Positions 37,511-46,626 are shown, counted from the stretch's first letter. The stretch is DNA of 64,000 nt from Mesobacillus jeotgali (GCF_002874535.1 NZ_CP025025.1:1473526-1537525), one strand, 5' to 3'. A program made the numbers and translations. The notes: generated from the letters alone by a model not told the origin.

Positions 37511-38863
37511 ATGGCATTTGAAGGATTGGCCGACCGACTGCAAAATACAATGCAAAAAATCCGCGGAAAAGGCAAGGTATCGGAAGCGGATGTAAAAGAA
37601 ATGATGCGAGAGGTCCGTCTGGCTCTACTTGAGGCTGACGTTAACTTTAAAGTTGTAAAAGACTTCGTTAAGAAAGTCACTGAGAGGGCAGTTGGCCAGG
37701 AGGTTGTAAAAAGCCTGACACCAGGCCAGCAGGTCATCAAGGTTGTTAAAGAGGAACTTACTGAGTTAATGGGAGGCGAGCAAAGCAAGATTGCTGCCGC
37801 AAATCGCCCGCCGACAGTCATCATGATGGTCGGGCTGCAAGGTGCAGGTAAAACGACTACAACCGGAAAGCTTGCGAATCTCTTGCGTAAAAAGTACAAC
37901 CGTAAGCCATTGCTTGTAGCGGCGGATATCTATCGTCCAGCTGCCATCAAGCAGCTTGAGACGCTCGGCAAGCAATTGAGCATGCCGGTTTTCTCACTGG
38001 GAGACCAGGTCAGCCCTGTTGAAATCGCAAAGCAGGCAATTGCCAAAGCGAAGGAAGACCATAATGACTATGTTCTGATCGATACAGCTGGTCGTCTTCA
38101 TGTTGACGAAAACTTGATGGATGAGCTTAAGCAGATCAAGGAGCTTTCAAAGCCTGATGAGATCTTCCTTGTCGTCGATGCGATGACAGGACAGGATGCC
38201 GTCAATGTTGCCCAGAGCTTCAATGAACAGTTAGGTTTGACGGGTGTCGTCCTGACAAAGCTTGACGGTGATACACGAGGCGGTGCCGCGCTGTCAATAC
38301 GCGCTGTTACCAATACTCCGATCAAATTTGTCGGTCTCGGTGAAAAGCTTGATGCACTAGAGGCTTTCCACCCTGAAAGAATGGCATCAAGAATTCTCGG
38401 TATGGGTGATGTCCTAACGCTAATCGAGAAAGCCCAGGCAAACGTCGATGAAGAAAAAGCGAAAGAGCTCGAGAAGAAAATGCGTACAGCATCATTTACC
38501 CTTGATGACTTCCTGGACCAGCTGGGCCAGGTAAAGAAGATGGGACCGTTGGATGAAATCCTGAAAATGATGCCGGGTGCGAATAAAATCAAGGGCATGA
38601 ACAATCTTCAAATCGATGAAAAACAGATTTCGCATGTCGAGGCGATCATTCAGTCGATGACCGCAAACGAAAAGACTCATCCGGAAATCATCAACGCCAA
38701 CAGGCGGAAACGGATTGCAAAGGGTAGCGGAACATCCATACAGGAAGTCAACCGCCTGCTTAAGCAGTTCGAAGATATGAAAAAGATGATGAAACAGATG
38801 ACAAACATGCAGCAAAAAGGCAAGAAAAAAGGCGGTTTCAAGATGCCGTTCAACCCTTTTTAA
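37511..38863 (+). CDS. ffh: Signal recognition particle protein Ffh
   Basis: GTPase that binds signal peptides on the ribosome together with scRNA. The 450 residues show the N domain, G1 GLQGAGKTTTTG at 108-119, DTAGRLHVDE, TKLDGDTRGG, and the methionine-rich M domain (about 300-450, with MMKQMTNMQQKGKKKGGF near the end). Preceded by GGGAGG. Downstream, TGTAAAG and CTTTACA form a small hairpin overlapping the rpsP promoter -35. Confidence 0.97.
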   Translation: MAFEGLADRLQNTMQKIRGKGKVSEADVKEMMREVRLALLEADVNFKVVKDFVKKVTERAVGQEVVKSLTPGQQVIKVVKEELTELMGGEQSKIAAANRPPTVIMMVGLQGAGKTTTTGKLANLLRKKYNRKPLLVAADIYRPAAIKQLETLGKQLSMPVFSLGDQVSPVEIAKQAIAKAKEDHNDYVLIDTAGRLHVDENLMDELKQIKELSKPDEIFLVVDAMTGQDAVNVAQSFNEQLGLTGVVLTKLDGDTRGGAALSIRAVTNTPIKFVGLGEKLDALEAFHPERMASRILGMGDVLTLIEKAQANVDEEKAKELEKKMRTASFTLDDFLDQLGQVKKMGPLDEILKMMPGANKIKGMNNLQIDEKQISHVEAIIQSMTANEKTHPEIINANRRKRIAKGSGTSIQEVNRLLKQFEDMKKMMKQMTNMQQKGKKKGGFKMPFNPF

Positions 38864-38904
38864 CTTGTAAATTCAGGTATTTCCAGTCTGTAAAGAAAAA
38901 ACAC

Positions 38905-38933
38905 TTTACAAGCTGTTTTCAATTTGGTATTAT
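38905..38933 (+). promoter_or_regulatory. Sigma-A promoter of rpsP
   Basis: TTTACA at 38905-38910 and TATTAT at 38928-38933, exactly 17 bases apart, 40 bases ahead of the rpsP ATG. Confidence 0.75.
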
Positions 38934-38972
38934 TCTATCTTGTGTGAAACTATTCGGAGGTGCTTATTTAAA

Positions 38973-39245
38973 ATGGCAGTAAAAATTCGTTTAAAGCGTA
39001 TGGGAGCTAAAAAGTCTCCTTTCTATCGTATTGTAGTAGCTGATTCCCGTTCACCACGTGACGGTCGTTACATCGAGTCTATCGGAACTTACAACCCGGT
39101 TGCTCAACCAGCAAAGGTTGAACTTAACGAAGAGTTAGTTCTTAAGTGGTTGAACGACGGTGCAAAACCATCTGATACAGTGCGTAACTTGTTCTCTAAG
39201 CAAGGTATCATGGAAAAATTCCACAACGCTAAGCTAAGCAAGTAA
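38973..39245 (+). CDS. rpsP: 30S ribosomal protein S16
   Basis: A 90-residue small-subunit assembly protein, [20 protein letters not shown] at the N-terminus, with [14 protein letters not shown] and [21 protein letters not shown] 38973 with CGGAGG upstream gives the standard length; an open extension to 38940 overlaps the promoter and is rejected. First gene of rpsP-khpA. Confidence 0.98.
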   Translation: MAVKIRLKRMGAKKSPFYRIVVADSRSPRDGRYIESIGTYNPVAQPAKVELNEELVLKWLNDGAKPSDTVRNLFSKQGIMEKFHNAKLSK

Positions 39246-39247
39246 TT

Positions 39248-39490
39248 GTGGACACGCCCATGAAAGAATTAATCGAGACGATCGTGAAGCCACTTGTTGA
39301 TTTTCCTGAAGATGTCCATGTAAATGAACATGAAGAGGATCAGCGCGTTACCTATAAGCTTTCCGTCAGCAAAAGTGATATGGGCAAAGTAATTGGTAAG
39401 CAGGGACGCGTTGCAAAGGCGATTCGAACAGTAGTCTATGCAGCAGGCTCATCACAGCAAAAGAAGATTTTCTTGGAAATCGTCGAATAA
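39248..39490 (+). CDS. khpA: KH-domain RNA-binding protein KhpA
   Basis: A short KH-domain protein (B. subtilis YlqC). In streptococci it forms an RNA-binding complex with KhpB/Jag that affects division. The KH core GKVIGKQGRVAKAIRTVV is clear. A GTG at 39248, 2 bases after the rpsP stop, gives 80 residues, close to the usual 81; an ATG at 39260 would give 76. Neither has a strong ribosome binding site, so translation may be coupled to rpsP. Confidence 0.92.
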   Translation: MDTPMKELIETIVKPLVDFPEDVHVNEHEEDQRVTYKLSVSKSDMGKVIGKQGRVAKAIRTVVYAAGSSQQKKIFLEIVE

Positions 39491-39525
39491 CAATCAGATA
39501 CGATAATACAATATGATTGTTTGAG

Positions 39526-39551
39526 AAGGGAGGGGTAACCCTCCTTTTTTC
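39526..39551 (+). terminator. Rho-independent terminator after khpA
   Basis: GGAGGG at 39529-39534 pairs with CCCTCC at 39539-39544 around GTAA, followed by T6. Confidence 0.87.
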
Positions 39552-39569
39552 TATTTGTAGAAATTAAGG

Positions 39570-39667
39570 TATAATAGATACTTGTAATAATGATAAGTAT
39601 TAAGATGCAATTGTAACCAGGAACCAGCCTTGAGAAAGGTCTGGAACAGCCCGGGAGAGGTCTGGAA
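39570..39667 (+). promoter_or_regulatory. ylqD promoter region with dyad and direct repeats
   Basis: TATAAT at 39570-39575 (weak -35) is followed by the dyad ATACTT-N11-AAGTAT (39578-39600). Further down are two 13-base near-identical direct repeats ending GGTCTGGAA at 39634-39646 and 39655-39667, 21 bases apart. The role is unknown. Confidence 0.4.
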
Positions 39668-39707
39668 AATAATGCTGTGATAAGGTTGGCTTTAAGGAGG
39701 AAATGCT

Positions 39708-40100
39708 TTGAAGGTACTGCAAACAATCATTGTCAAACAGGTACTGACAGAAGAAAGCAAGGGAAAAATCCACCAAAAATATCACTCCAGAAAGCTTCAG
39801 CTGCAAAAAGAATGCGATCAACTGAGATTTGAATTGAAGAAGCTGGAAAAATCCAGGAAATTTCCGCCTGAAACACTGAAGAAGCATTTTGAACAAGAAA
39901 TTAAAGTTCACAAAGAAAAAATCAAACTCCTGGATTTTCAAATAGAACAACTACATATTCTCCCGCTAGGGAGTGAAATTAAAGAAACGGAGTTGCAGGG
40001 TGTCGTCGATGTAAGCGTAGGTGACCAATGGGATGAGTTTCTTTCAGGAAAGACTATTATTGTGAAAGATGGCATCGTGTCCGAAATTCGCGAGAGGTGA
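39708..40100 (+). CDS. ylqD: YlqD family protein of unknown function
   Basis: A 130-residue YlqD protein. Residues about 20-85 are a charged, Lys/Glu-rich helix likely to form a coiled coil, followed by a short beta-rich C-terminal domain (GVVDVSVGDQWDEFLSGKTIIVKDGIVSEI). Start TTG, 7 bases after AAGGAGG at 39694-39700. Always found between khpA and rimM in Bacillus, so a link to ribosome maturation is plausible but unproven. Confidence 0.88.
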   Translation: MKVLQTIIVKQVLTEESKGKIHQKYHSRKLQLQKECDQLRFELKKLEKSRKFPPETLKKHFEQEIKVHKEKIKLLDFQIEQLHILPLGSEIKETELQGVVDVSVGDQWDEFLSGKTIIVKDGIVSEIRER

Positions 40101-40107
40101 TTGAACA

Positions 40108-40626
40108 ATGGAAAAGTATTTTAATGTCGGAAAAATTGTAAATACACATGGGATACGTGGGGAAGTTAGGGTGATATCGAGGACTGACTTTCCTGAGGAA
40201 CGCTACAAGATAGGGAATACGTTATTTTTATTCATGCCTGGTTCAAAGGAGCCGGAGGAATTGGTAGTGAAAAGCCACAGGACCCATAAGAATTTCAACC
40301 TGCTGACATTTGAAGGTTTCGAAAATGTCAATCAGGTAGAAAGAATGAAAGGCGGCATCCTTAAAGTGCCGGAAACACAGCGCGGCGAACTTGAGGAAGG
40401 CGAATTTTACTTTCAGGATATTATCGGCTGCAACATGTTTACAACTGAGGGGGAAGAGCTCGGCAAGGTAATTGAGATCCTCACTCCAGGTGCCAATGAT
40501 GTCTGGGTTGTAAAGGGAGCCAAGGGCAAGGAAGTCCTGATTCCTTATATCGAGGATATAGTGAAAAAAGTAGACGTCAAGGAAAAGGTTATTATCATTG
40601 AGCCAATGGAAGGGCTTCTTTCATGA
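40108..40626 (+). CDS. rimM: Ribosome maturation factor RimM
   Basis: Assists maturation of the 30S head by binding S19. The 172 residues show the N-terminal RimM domain ([18 protein letters not shown]) and the C-terminal PRC-barrel (about 97-170, with [22 protein letters not shown]). Starts 7 bases after ylqD and overlaps trmD. Confidence 0.96.
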   Translation: MEKYFNVGKIVNTHGIRGEVRVISRTDFPEERYKIGNTLFLFMPGSKEPEELVVKSHRTHKNFNLLTFEGFENVNQVERMKGGILKVPETQRGELEEGEFYFQDIIGCNMFTTEGEELGKVIEILTPGANDVWVVKGAKGKEVLIPYIEDIVKKVDVKEKVIIIEPMEGLLS

Positions 40627-41366
40627 TGAACATCGATGTCCTGTCTATTTTTCCAGAAATGTTTGAGGGTGTACTTGGTCATTCAATTCTGAAAAAGGCT
40701 GCTGAAAAAGGGGCAGCACAATATAATATCGTCAACTTTCGGGACTTTGCTGATAATAAACACCAGACTGTGGATGACTATCCATATGGCGGCGGTGCTG
40801 GCATGGTGTTGAAGCCTCAGCCAATTTTCGATGCCGTGTCTGATTTAAAGGAGCGCGCAAAAAGCACTTCCCCAAGAGTGATTCTCATGTGCCCTCAGGG
40901 AGAACGGTTTACACAGAAGAAAGCGGAAGAGCTGGCAAAGGAAGAGCATTTGATTTTTATCTGCGGCCATTATGAGGGATATGATGAGCGAATCCGTGAA
41001 CATGTGATCACCGATGAAATTTCGATCGGAGATTATGTACTGACCGGCGGAGAGCTTGGAGCGATGGTCGTCATTGACAGTGTGGTGCGCCTGCGTCCTG
41101 GTGTACTGGGCAGTGAAGAGTCGCATATCCAGGATTCCTTCAGCACTGGCCTGCTCGAGCATCCTCACTATACAAGACCGGCTGACTTCCGCGGATTGAA
41201 GGTCCCTGATGTTTTGGTTTCTGGGAACCATAAACTGATTGAGGAGTGGCGGATGAAAGAAAGCCTTAGAAGGACCGTGCAGCGAAGGCCCGATCTTCTT
41301 GAAGAAGCAGAGCTGACAGAGCAGCAGAGAAAATGGCTTGATGAACTGATAAAACTTAATGAATAA
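40623..41366 (+). CDS. trmD: tRNA (guanine-37-N1)-methyltransferase
   Basis: SPOUT-class methyltransferase making m1G37, which prevents +1 frameshifting. The 247 residues contain the N-terminal [11 protein letters not shown], the knot-forming SAM site with [10 protein letters not shown] and [28 protein letters not shown], and the C-terminal tRNA-binding helices. Two adjacent ATG codons (40623 and 40626); the first overlaps the rimM stop. Confidence 0.97.
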   Translation: MMNIDVLSIFPEMFEGVLGHSILKKAAEKGAAQYNIVNFRDFADNKHQTVDDYPYGGGAGMVLKPQPIFDAVSDLKERAKSTSPRVILMCPQGERFTQKKAEELAKEEHLIFICGHYEGYDERIREHVITDEISIGDYVLTGGELGAMVVIDSVVRLRPGVLGSEESHIQDSFSTGLLEHPHYTRPADFRGLKVPDVLVSGNHKLIEEWRMKESLRRTVQRRPDLLEEAELTEQQRKWLDELIKLNE

Positions 41367-41368
41367 TA

Positions 41369-41397
41369 TTGCAGTCAGGCCCTGTTTATGTTAAGAT
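41369..41397 (+). promoter_or_regulatory. Sigma-A promoter of rplS
   Basis: TTGCAG at 41369-41374, 17-base spacer, TAAGAT at 41392-41397 with an upstream TG (extended -10). It begins a leader of about 95 bases. Confidence 0.65.
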
Positions 41398-41439
41398 ACT
41401 TCTTGTGGCTAAAAGCAAACGTGCTGTATGCCGCTTATA

Positions 41440-41480
41440 ACAATGTTCCGCTGCAACGAAAGTGTGCAAGAGCATTCGTG
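41440..41480 (+). ncRNA. Putative L19 autoregulatory leader
   Basis: Just upstream of the rplS ribosome binding site, ACGAA and TTCGT (41456-41460 and 41475-41479) enclose TGC/GCA to form a hairpin. An L19 leader family is known at this position in Bacillaceae; membership here is inferred from position and a visible fold only. Confidence 0.45.
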
Positions 41481-41496
41481 GGAGGAGTTGAAAACG

Positions 41497-41841
41497 ATGC
41501 AACAATTAATCGAAGAAATCACAAAAGCACAACTTCGCACTGATCTTCCATCTTTCCGTCCTGGTGACACAGTACGTGTACACGTTAAGGTTGTCGAAGG
41601 AACTCGCGAACGTATCCAGTTGTTTGAAGGTGTAGTGATTAAGCGTCGTGGTGGTGGAATCAGCGAAACTTTTACAGTTCGTAAGATTTCTTACGGAGTA
41701 GGCGTTGAGCGTGCTTTCCCTGTTCACACACCAAAAATCGCGAAGCTTGAAGTTATCCGTCGCGGTAAAGTACGCCGTGCGAAACTTTACTACCTACGTA
41801 ACCTACGTGGTAAGAAAGCGCGTATTAAAGAAATTCGATAA
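41497..41841 (+). CDS. rplS: 50S ribosomal protein L19
   Basis: A 114-residue protein at the 30S-50S interface, with [25 protein letters not shown] and the conserved [13 protein letters not shown] and [20 protein letters not shown] segments. ATG 41497 after GGAGGAG; a longer frame from 41428 crosses the leader and is not used. Single-gene unit between its own promoter and terminator. Confidence 0.98.
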   Translation: MQQLIEEITKAQLRTDLPSFRPGDTVRVHVKVVEGTRERIQLFEGVVIKRRGGGISETFTVRKISYGVGVERAFPVHTPKIAKLEVIRRGKVRRAKLYYLRNLRGKKARIKEIR

Positions 41842-41852
41842 GAATGATTGTC

Positions 41853-41885
41853 AAAAAGGAGCTTGCCTAGCCAAGCTCCTTTTTC
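41853..41885 (+). terminator. Rho-independent terminator after rplS
   Basis: AAAAAGGAGCTTG pairs perfectly with CAAGCTCCTTTTT around a 6-base loop. Confidence 0.9.
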
Positions 41886-42054
41886 ATTCAAATTCTTTTG
41901 GCGAAATGCAATATTTATAAAAAACGGAACTCGATTTAAAAGTATTATTAAATTTATTTTAAAAAATCATAGCCCATCGTGTTTATCTTGTCTGACTTAT
42001 GTAAAATAAAGTTATGTACTCAAACAACATATATTTTGGAATGGTGGGAAAAGA

Positions 42055-42609
42055 ATGGCCGAGAAAAAGAAGAATGAACTATGGGAATGGACGAAGGCAC
42101 TTCTGATTGCTGTCGTGCTGGCAGCGGTTATTCGATACTTTTTATTTGCGCCAATAGTGGTGGACGGTTTATCGATGATGCCTACACTCCACGACCAGGA
42201 CCGAATGATCGTGAATAAGCTTAGCTATAAAGTTGGGGAGCCAGAAAGATTTGATATCATCGTCTTTCATGCACCCGAAAACAAAGATTACATAAAAAGA
42301 GTAATCGGTCTTCCCGGTGATAAAGTAGAATATAAAAATGATACGTTATATGTGAATGGGAAAGCATACGAAGAACCATACTTGGAAGAATATAAAAAAC
42401 AGGTGATCGATGGACCGCTGACTGATCCTTTCACACTGGAGGAGAAAATCGGCAGGGAGACTGTACCTGAAGGCCATCTTTTCGTTATGGGTGATAACCG
42501 CCGTTTCAGCAAGGATAGCCGCCACATTGGCACTGTACCTTTTGAAGAGGTGCTGGGAAAGACCAGCATCATCTATTGGCCTATTGAAGATATTCGTACA
42601 ATAGACTAG
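42055..42609 (+). CDS. lepB: Type I signal peptidase
   Basis: Membrane Ser/Lys protease that removes signal peptides from exported proteins. The 184 residues have one N-terminal membrane helix (about 13-33), then the S26 motifs: nucleophile Ser40 in DGLSMMPTL, general base Lys81 in YIKRVIGLPGD, and GDNRRFSKDSR. P-type (SipS-like) length. B. subtilis does not carry a signal peptidase between rplS and rbgA as I recall; several other Bacillaceae do. Confidence 0.95.
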   Translation: MAEKKKNELWEWTKALLIAVVLAAVIRYFLFAPIVVDGLSMMPTLHDQDRMIVNKLSYKVGEPERFDIIVFHAPENKDYIKRVIGLPGDKVEYKNDTLYVNGKAYEEPYLEEYKKQVIDGPLTDPFTLEEKIGRETVPEGHLFVMGDNRRFSKDSRHIGTVPFEEVLGKTSIIYWPIEDIRTID

Positions 42610-42669
42610 GACATGACAAGATCCCAAGAGGCATACGGGAGATTGCTAAACAGATAGGAGGTGGCTGCT

Positions 42670-43557
42670 TTGACGATCCAATGGTTTCCAGGCCATATGG
42701 CTAAGGCTCGCAGAGAGGTCACGGAAAAATTAAAGCTCGTGGATGTCATTTTTGAATTGGTGGATGCGCGGATCCCGTATTCGTCCAGAAATCCAATGAT
42801 AGATGAAATCATCCAGCATAAACCAAGAATCGTTTTACTTAATAAAGCGGATATGGCCGATAAATCTGTAACAGAACAATGGCTGCGATACTACCGCGAA
42901 AAAGGAATCACTGCTCTGGCGATCAACTCTCAGGCCGGTACAGGCTTAAAGCAAATAGTCCAGGAGTCAAAGGTTCTCCTGAAAGACAAGTTCGACCGCT
43001 TGAAATCAAAAGGGGTCAAGCCGAGAGCCATCAGGGCGATGATTGTCGGAATTCCAAACGCAGGGAAATCGACACTGATCAACAGGCTTGCTGGTAAAAA
43101 TATCGCCCAGACCGGGAACCGGCCTGGCGTCACAAAATCACAGCAATGGATTAAGGTCGGCAAGGAACTGGAACTGCTAGATACTCCGGGAATCCTTTGG
43201 CCAAAGTTTGAGGACCAGGAAGTAGGAACAAAGCTAGCAGTTACTGGGGCAATCAAAGATACGATTCTCAACCTTCAGGATCTGGCCGTATATGCTTTGA
43301 GATTCCTGGAAAAGCATTATCCAGAACGCCTGCAGGAGAGATACAAGCTTTCCGAGCTCCCAGAGGAAATTGTCGAGCTATTTGATCAGATTGGCGATTT
43401 TCGAGGCTGCAGAATGCCTGGTGGATACGTTGATTATGATAAAGTCGCAGAGCTTGTAATCAGGGAGATACGGACAGAAAAATTAGGTCCGCTATCCTTT
43501 GAACGACCTGAGGACTTGACTTCTGTGGAAGAAATAGAAAATGACACTCAAAAATAA
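42670..43557 (+). CDS. rbgA: Ribosome biogenesis GTPase RbgA
   Basis: Essential 50S assembly GTPase (YlqF). Circularly permuted: G4 LLNKADM comes before G1 GIPNAGKST and G3 LDTPG. The start is best placed at TTG 42670 ([12 protein letters not shown] follows), 7 bases after GGAGGT; the GTG at 42661 lies inside that site and would add three residues. This gives 295 residues against 282 in B. subtilis. The extra length is an acidic C-terminal tail. Confidence 0.95.
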   Translation: MTIQWFPGHMAKARREVTEKLKLVDVIFELVDARIPYSSRNPMIDEIIQHKPRIVLLNKADMADKSVTEQWLRYYREKGITALAINSQAGTGLKQIVQESKVLLKDKFDRLKSKGVKPRAIRAMIVGIPNAGKSTLINRLAGKNIAQTGNRPGVTKSQQWIKVGKELELLDTPGILWPKFEDQEVGTKLAVTGAIKDTILNLQDLAVYALRFLEKHYPERLQERYKLSELPEEIVELFDQIGDFRGCRMPGGYVDYDKVAELVIREIRTEKLGPLSFERPEDLTSVEEIENDTQK

Positions 43558-43587
43558 AGGTCCTGAGTCCAGGGCCTTTATTTTTGG
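43552..43587 (+). terminator. Rho-independent terminator after rbgA
   Basis: AAATAAAGGTCC overlaps the stop codon and pairs with GGGCCTTTATTT (G-T pairs allowed), followed by T residues. Confidence 0.82.
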
Positions 43588-43634
43588 TTTAAACTGCCGA
43601 TACATAATAAAGAAGTATTACTAGGAGATTTTTT

Positions 43635-44405
43635 ATGGAGAAATATACAATTGGTGAAATTGAACAGCAGCTTTTCGGGAAAGAGGAAGTAAAGAAAGAG
43701 TTCCTGAAAGGCTTAAGAAATGATAGCCGTAAAGGCGTACAAAAACTAGTCCTGAAATGGGAAAGACAGGAAGAGCAAAAGAAACAAGTCCATGAACAAT
43801 TCGTCAACATGACTTCCTTTGAGAGGAAATATCGATCGGAAGGGTTCGAGTATATAGCCGGGATTGATGAGGCCGGACGAGGTCCTTTAGCCGGGCCAGT
43901 GGTTGCAGGGGCAGTCATCCTCCCGGAGAACTTTTATCTTCCAGGTCTCAATGATTCAAAAAAACTGACAGAATCAAAAAGGGATGAATATTTTGAGGTC
44001 ATCATGTCTGAAGCCCTGGCAGTCGGGGTAGGACTGATCAACGCTGCAGAAATAGATGAAATCAATATACTCCAGGCCAGCAAGAAAGCGATGCTTTCAG
44101 CTGTGAATCAACTGGGGATCACTCCTGATTTTCTTTTGATTGATGCCGTCAAGCTGGACACACCTTATCCGTTTGAAGCGCTGATTAAAGGCGATTCCAG
44201 AAGCATATCCATCGCGGCAGCCTCGATTATTGCCAAAGTTACGAGAGACAGGTTGATGAAGGAGCTCAGTATCGAATTCCCGCAATATGGATTCGGGGCA
44301 AATATGGGGTATGGAACCGCTGAACACTTAAGAGCTATCAAGGAGCATGGTGTCACAGATCATCACAGGAAGACATTCGCTCCCGTAAGAGAGTATATAC
44401 AGTAG
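43635..44405 (+). CDS. rnhB: Ribonuclease HII
   Basis: Cleaves RNA in RNA-DNA hybrids and starts ribonucleotide excision. The 256 residues have an N-terminal extension typical of Bacillus RNase HII (about 1-70), then the active-site motif IDEAGRGPLAGPVVAGAV, LNDSKKLTESKRDEY, and DAVKLD with the further acidic ligands. AGGAG lies before the ATG. Starts the rnhB-ylqG-ylqH run. Confidence 0.96.
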   Translation: MEKYTIGEIEQQLFGKEEVKKEFLKGLRNDSRKGVQKLVLKWERQEEQKKQVHEQFVNMTSFERKYRSEGFEYIAGIDEAGRGPLAGPVVAGAVILPENFYLPGLNDSKKLTESKRDEYFEVIMSEALAVGVGLINAAEIDEINILQASKKAMLSAVNQLGITPDFLLIDAVKLDTPYPFEALIKGDSRSISIAAASIIAKVTRDRLMKELSIEFPQYGFGANMGYGTAEHLRAIKEHGVTDHHRKTFAPVREYIQ

Positions 44406-44427
44406 AACTTGGTAAAGCAGGTGAACC

Positions 44428-46284
44428 ATGGAAGCAGGAGCGCTGCAAGGCTTATTTAACCAAAAAACAACACAGCAAATAAAAACAGCTGAATTTCGGC
44501 CCGGCCAAATCATTAATGGGAAAATCCTGAAGCTCTACCCTGATCAAGTTGCAGAAGTGCAAGTCGGCAGCCAAAAAATGATCGCAAAATTAGAAACTCC
44601 ATTATCTGCAAATGAGCGATACTGGTTCCAGGTTCAGCCTGGTGAAGGAAAGGTTCATTTGAAGGTGGTTGGATCAGGTAGTGAGGATAAATTCCAGCCG
44701 GGGAGCATGGCAAAGATTCTCGGAGAATTTGCGATGCAGCCGACAAAGGATAATTTGGACCTTGTCCGTTTTTTTATCAAAGAGCAGCTTCCTGTTAACC
44801 GAGAACTTCTAAAGCAGGCGGCAGAGTGGCTGAGTACGGCGGATTCACGCAGTGCTGGTCAAGATGCTATAAAATTGATCTTTACTAGAGGGTTTCCTGT
44901 TACACAGTCCTCGTTTGATGCCCTCTATACCACCACCAAAGAACCATCTTTGGTCCAGTTGTTGGATAAACTTGAAAAGACTTTAGACACGGCGTGGAGT
45001 TCTGCGGCAGGTACAAGTCTTAAAAAACTTTTGAATGAAATGCTGCCATCCAGTAAAGTAATGAATTCTGAAGCAGCCGTGAATAATTTAGCGGCAATAT
45101 GGCTTAATCGGAAAGGTCAGGAAAGTCAAGCTGCTCTGGAACTGCTTGAACAGTTTGGTGCGACTACTTCGAAAAGCAGTGAAAGAAATCTTTTACAGCA
45201 AATGCTGGTCAGGCTGCAAAGTTCAGGCACAGTCGGAGATAAACTGCCTGAAAGGCTGAATTTCGCGAAAAATATCATAACACTCATAGGAAATGGCGAT
45301 AGTTCTACTGCCAGACAGATGATCTCAAATTTCTTTCCTGAAAAAACATTACCAGCTAATGAGCTGGCAGAATCACTTAAAATGTTATTCTACCGAACTC
45401 CTGGAAAAGAAGTGGAGGCACAGCAAGGACTCCAGGCTTTCAAGCAGTTAATCTCAATGGTGAGTGATGGAGAGTCCCTATCCTTCCTGATGGGCGAAAA
45501 GGATACGTGGCGACAAGCTGGAGTAAACTTGCTTAGGGCTGCGGGACAGTCCCAATCAGGCAATTTAACAGGCCTGCATGCACAGCTGCTGTCAGAAGCA
45601 GTTGCCAAAGCAGAACAGCCAGCTTCGCTGCAAGAAACGGGCACCACACTCCTCACAGATACAAGGATAAAACAATTCCTGTCAGCCCTGGGGCTATCTT
45701 ACGAACAACAGCTTAGCGAAGTTATAAAAGATGGTGAGCTTGGCAAGGCACAGGTATCAGAGACACTTAAATCCCTTGTTCTGCGCCTTTTAAACGAGAA
45801 TCCTCCACCTGCTGTCAAAGAAGCGGCTGAGCTGGTCTTACACAAAATAACAGGATTCCAGCTGCTTTCCCAGGAAGCTGGTCCGATCCAGCAGCTTGTC
45901 GTGCAAATACCCTTTATGCTGGGTGGGAAAACGAATGAACTCACGATGCAGTGGAGTGGGAAAAAGACTGAAGATGGAAAAATAGACGCTGATTTTTGTC
46001 GTGTTCTCTTTTACCTGAAACTTAAACATTTGGATGATGTTATCGTTGATATGCAAGTACAGAATCGCATTATGAGTGTCCAGATTTTTAACGAAAATCC
46101 CACTCTGAAAAAGATGGCAGAAGAAATGACACCGTTATTGAAATTGAAGCTAGCGGAAATTGATTATCATCTGTCCTCTGTTCACTTCCATGTTCCAGGG
46201 AAATCCCAGACAGGGAGAAATCAACGCAGCCTGGCAGATCTATATGGCCAAAAAGAATATAGCGGAGTGGATATTAAAATATGA
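44428..46284 (+). CDS. ylqG: YlqG-like protein with FliK-type C-terminal domain
   Basis: A 618-residue protein at the ylqG locus, function not established. The N-terminal part (about 25-75) resembles a small beta-barrel (GQIINGKILKLYPDQVAEVQVGSQ); a long helical middle (about 90-460) is rich in Leu, Ala and Gln. The C-terminus (about 495-600) shows the pattern LxLxxLxxVxVxMxVxxxxMxVxIxxENxxLxxMxxxxxPLLxxxL, like the hook-length control (FliK) C-domain. No signal peptide or membrane span. GCAGGTGA site; the stop overlaps ylqH (ATGA). A FliK-type assignment is by pattern reading only. Confidence 0.7.
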   Translation: MEAGALQGLFNQKTTQQIKTAEFRPGQIINGKILKLYPDQVAEVQVGSQKMIAKLETPLSANERYWFQVQPGEGKVHLKVVGSGSEDKFQPGSMAKILGEFAMQPTKDNLDLVRFFIKEQLPVNRELLKQAAEWLSTADSRSAGQDAIKLIFTRGFPVTQSSFDALYTTTKEPSLVQLLDKLEKTLDTAWSSAAGTSLKKLLNEMLPSSKVMNSEAAVNNLAAIWLNRKGQESQAALELLEQFGATTSKSSERNLLQQMLVRLQSSGTVGDKLPERLNFAKNIITLIGNGDSSTARQMISNFFPEKTLPANELAESLKMLFYRTPGKEVEAQQGLQAFKQLISMVSDGESLSFLMGEKDTWRQAGVNLLRAAGQSQSGNLTGLHAQLLSEAVAKAEQPASLQETGTTLLTDTRIKQFLSALGLSYEQQLSEVIKDGELGKAQVSETLKSLVLRLLNENPPPAVKEAAELVLHKITGFQLLSQEAGPIQQLVVQIPFMLGGKTNELTMQWSGKKTEDGKIDADFCRVLFYLKLKHLDDVIVDMQVQNRIMSVQIFNENPTLKKMAEEMTPLLKLKLAEIDYHLSSVHFHVPGKSQTGRNQRSLADLYGQKEYSGVDIKI

Positions 46285-46565
46285 AACCACCTAAGCATAC
46301 AAGAAAATCAGCTGTAGCCCTCGGGTATAATGCTGGAAATATGGACGCTCCTAAAGTAATGGCGAAAGGTAAGGGTCTCGTTGCTGAACAAATCATTGAA
46401 AAAGCGAAGGATCATGATATTCCCATTCAGGAAGATCCTTCGCTCGTTGAAGTCTTGAGCCAGCTGGAATTAAATGAGCGAATACCAGAAGAATTGTACC
46501 AAGCAGTAGCTGAAGTATTTTCCTTTGTCTATCATTTGGATAAACAAGCAGGAAGACAAAAATAA
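46281..46565 (+). CDS. ylqH: Stand-alone FlhB C-terminal-domain homologue YlqH
   Basis: A 94-residue protein equivalent to the cytoplasmic export-switch domain of FlhB/YscU. Matching blocks are AVALGYNAGNMDAPKVMAKGKGLVAEQI, a central IPIQEDPSL, and IPEELYQAVAEVFSFVYHLDKQ. The autocleavage motif NPTH, which should precede AVAL, is replaced by HTRKS, and the membrane part of FlhB is absent. Coupled to ylqG by ATGA. The family call is strong; the role is unknown. Confidence 0.85.
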   Translation: MKPPKHTRKSAVALGYNAGNMDAPKVMAKGKGLVAEQIIEKAKDHDIPIQEDPSLVEVLSQLELNERIPEELYQAVAEVFSFVYHLDKQAGRQK

Positions 46566-46626
46566 TATTTTAACAATGAAAACCAAAAGAATGAATATAG
46601 CTTTTTTAGCAGGATTTTTCACTGTC

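Noticed and set aside
41428-41496. N-terminal extension of L19
   Set aside because: It lies in the leader hairpin region; L19 begins [10 protein letters not shown] after GGAGGAG.
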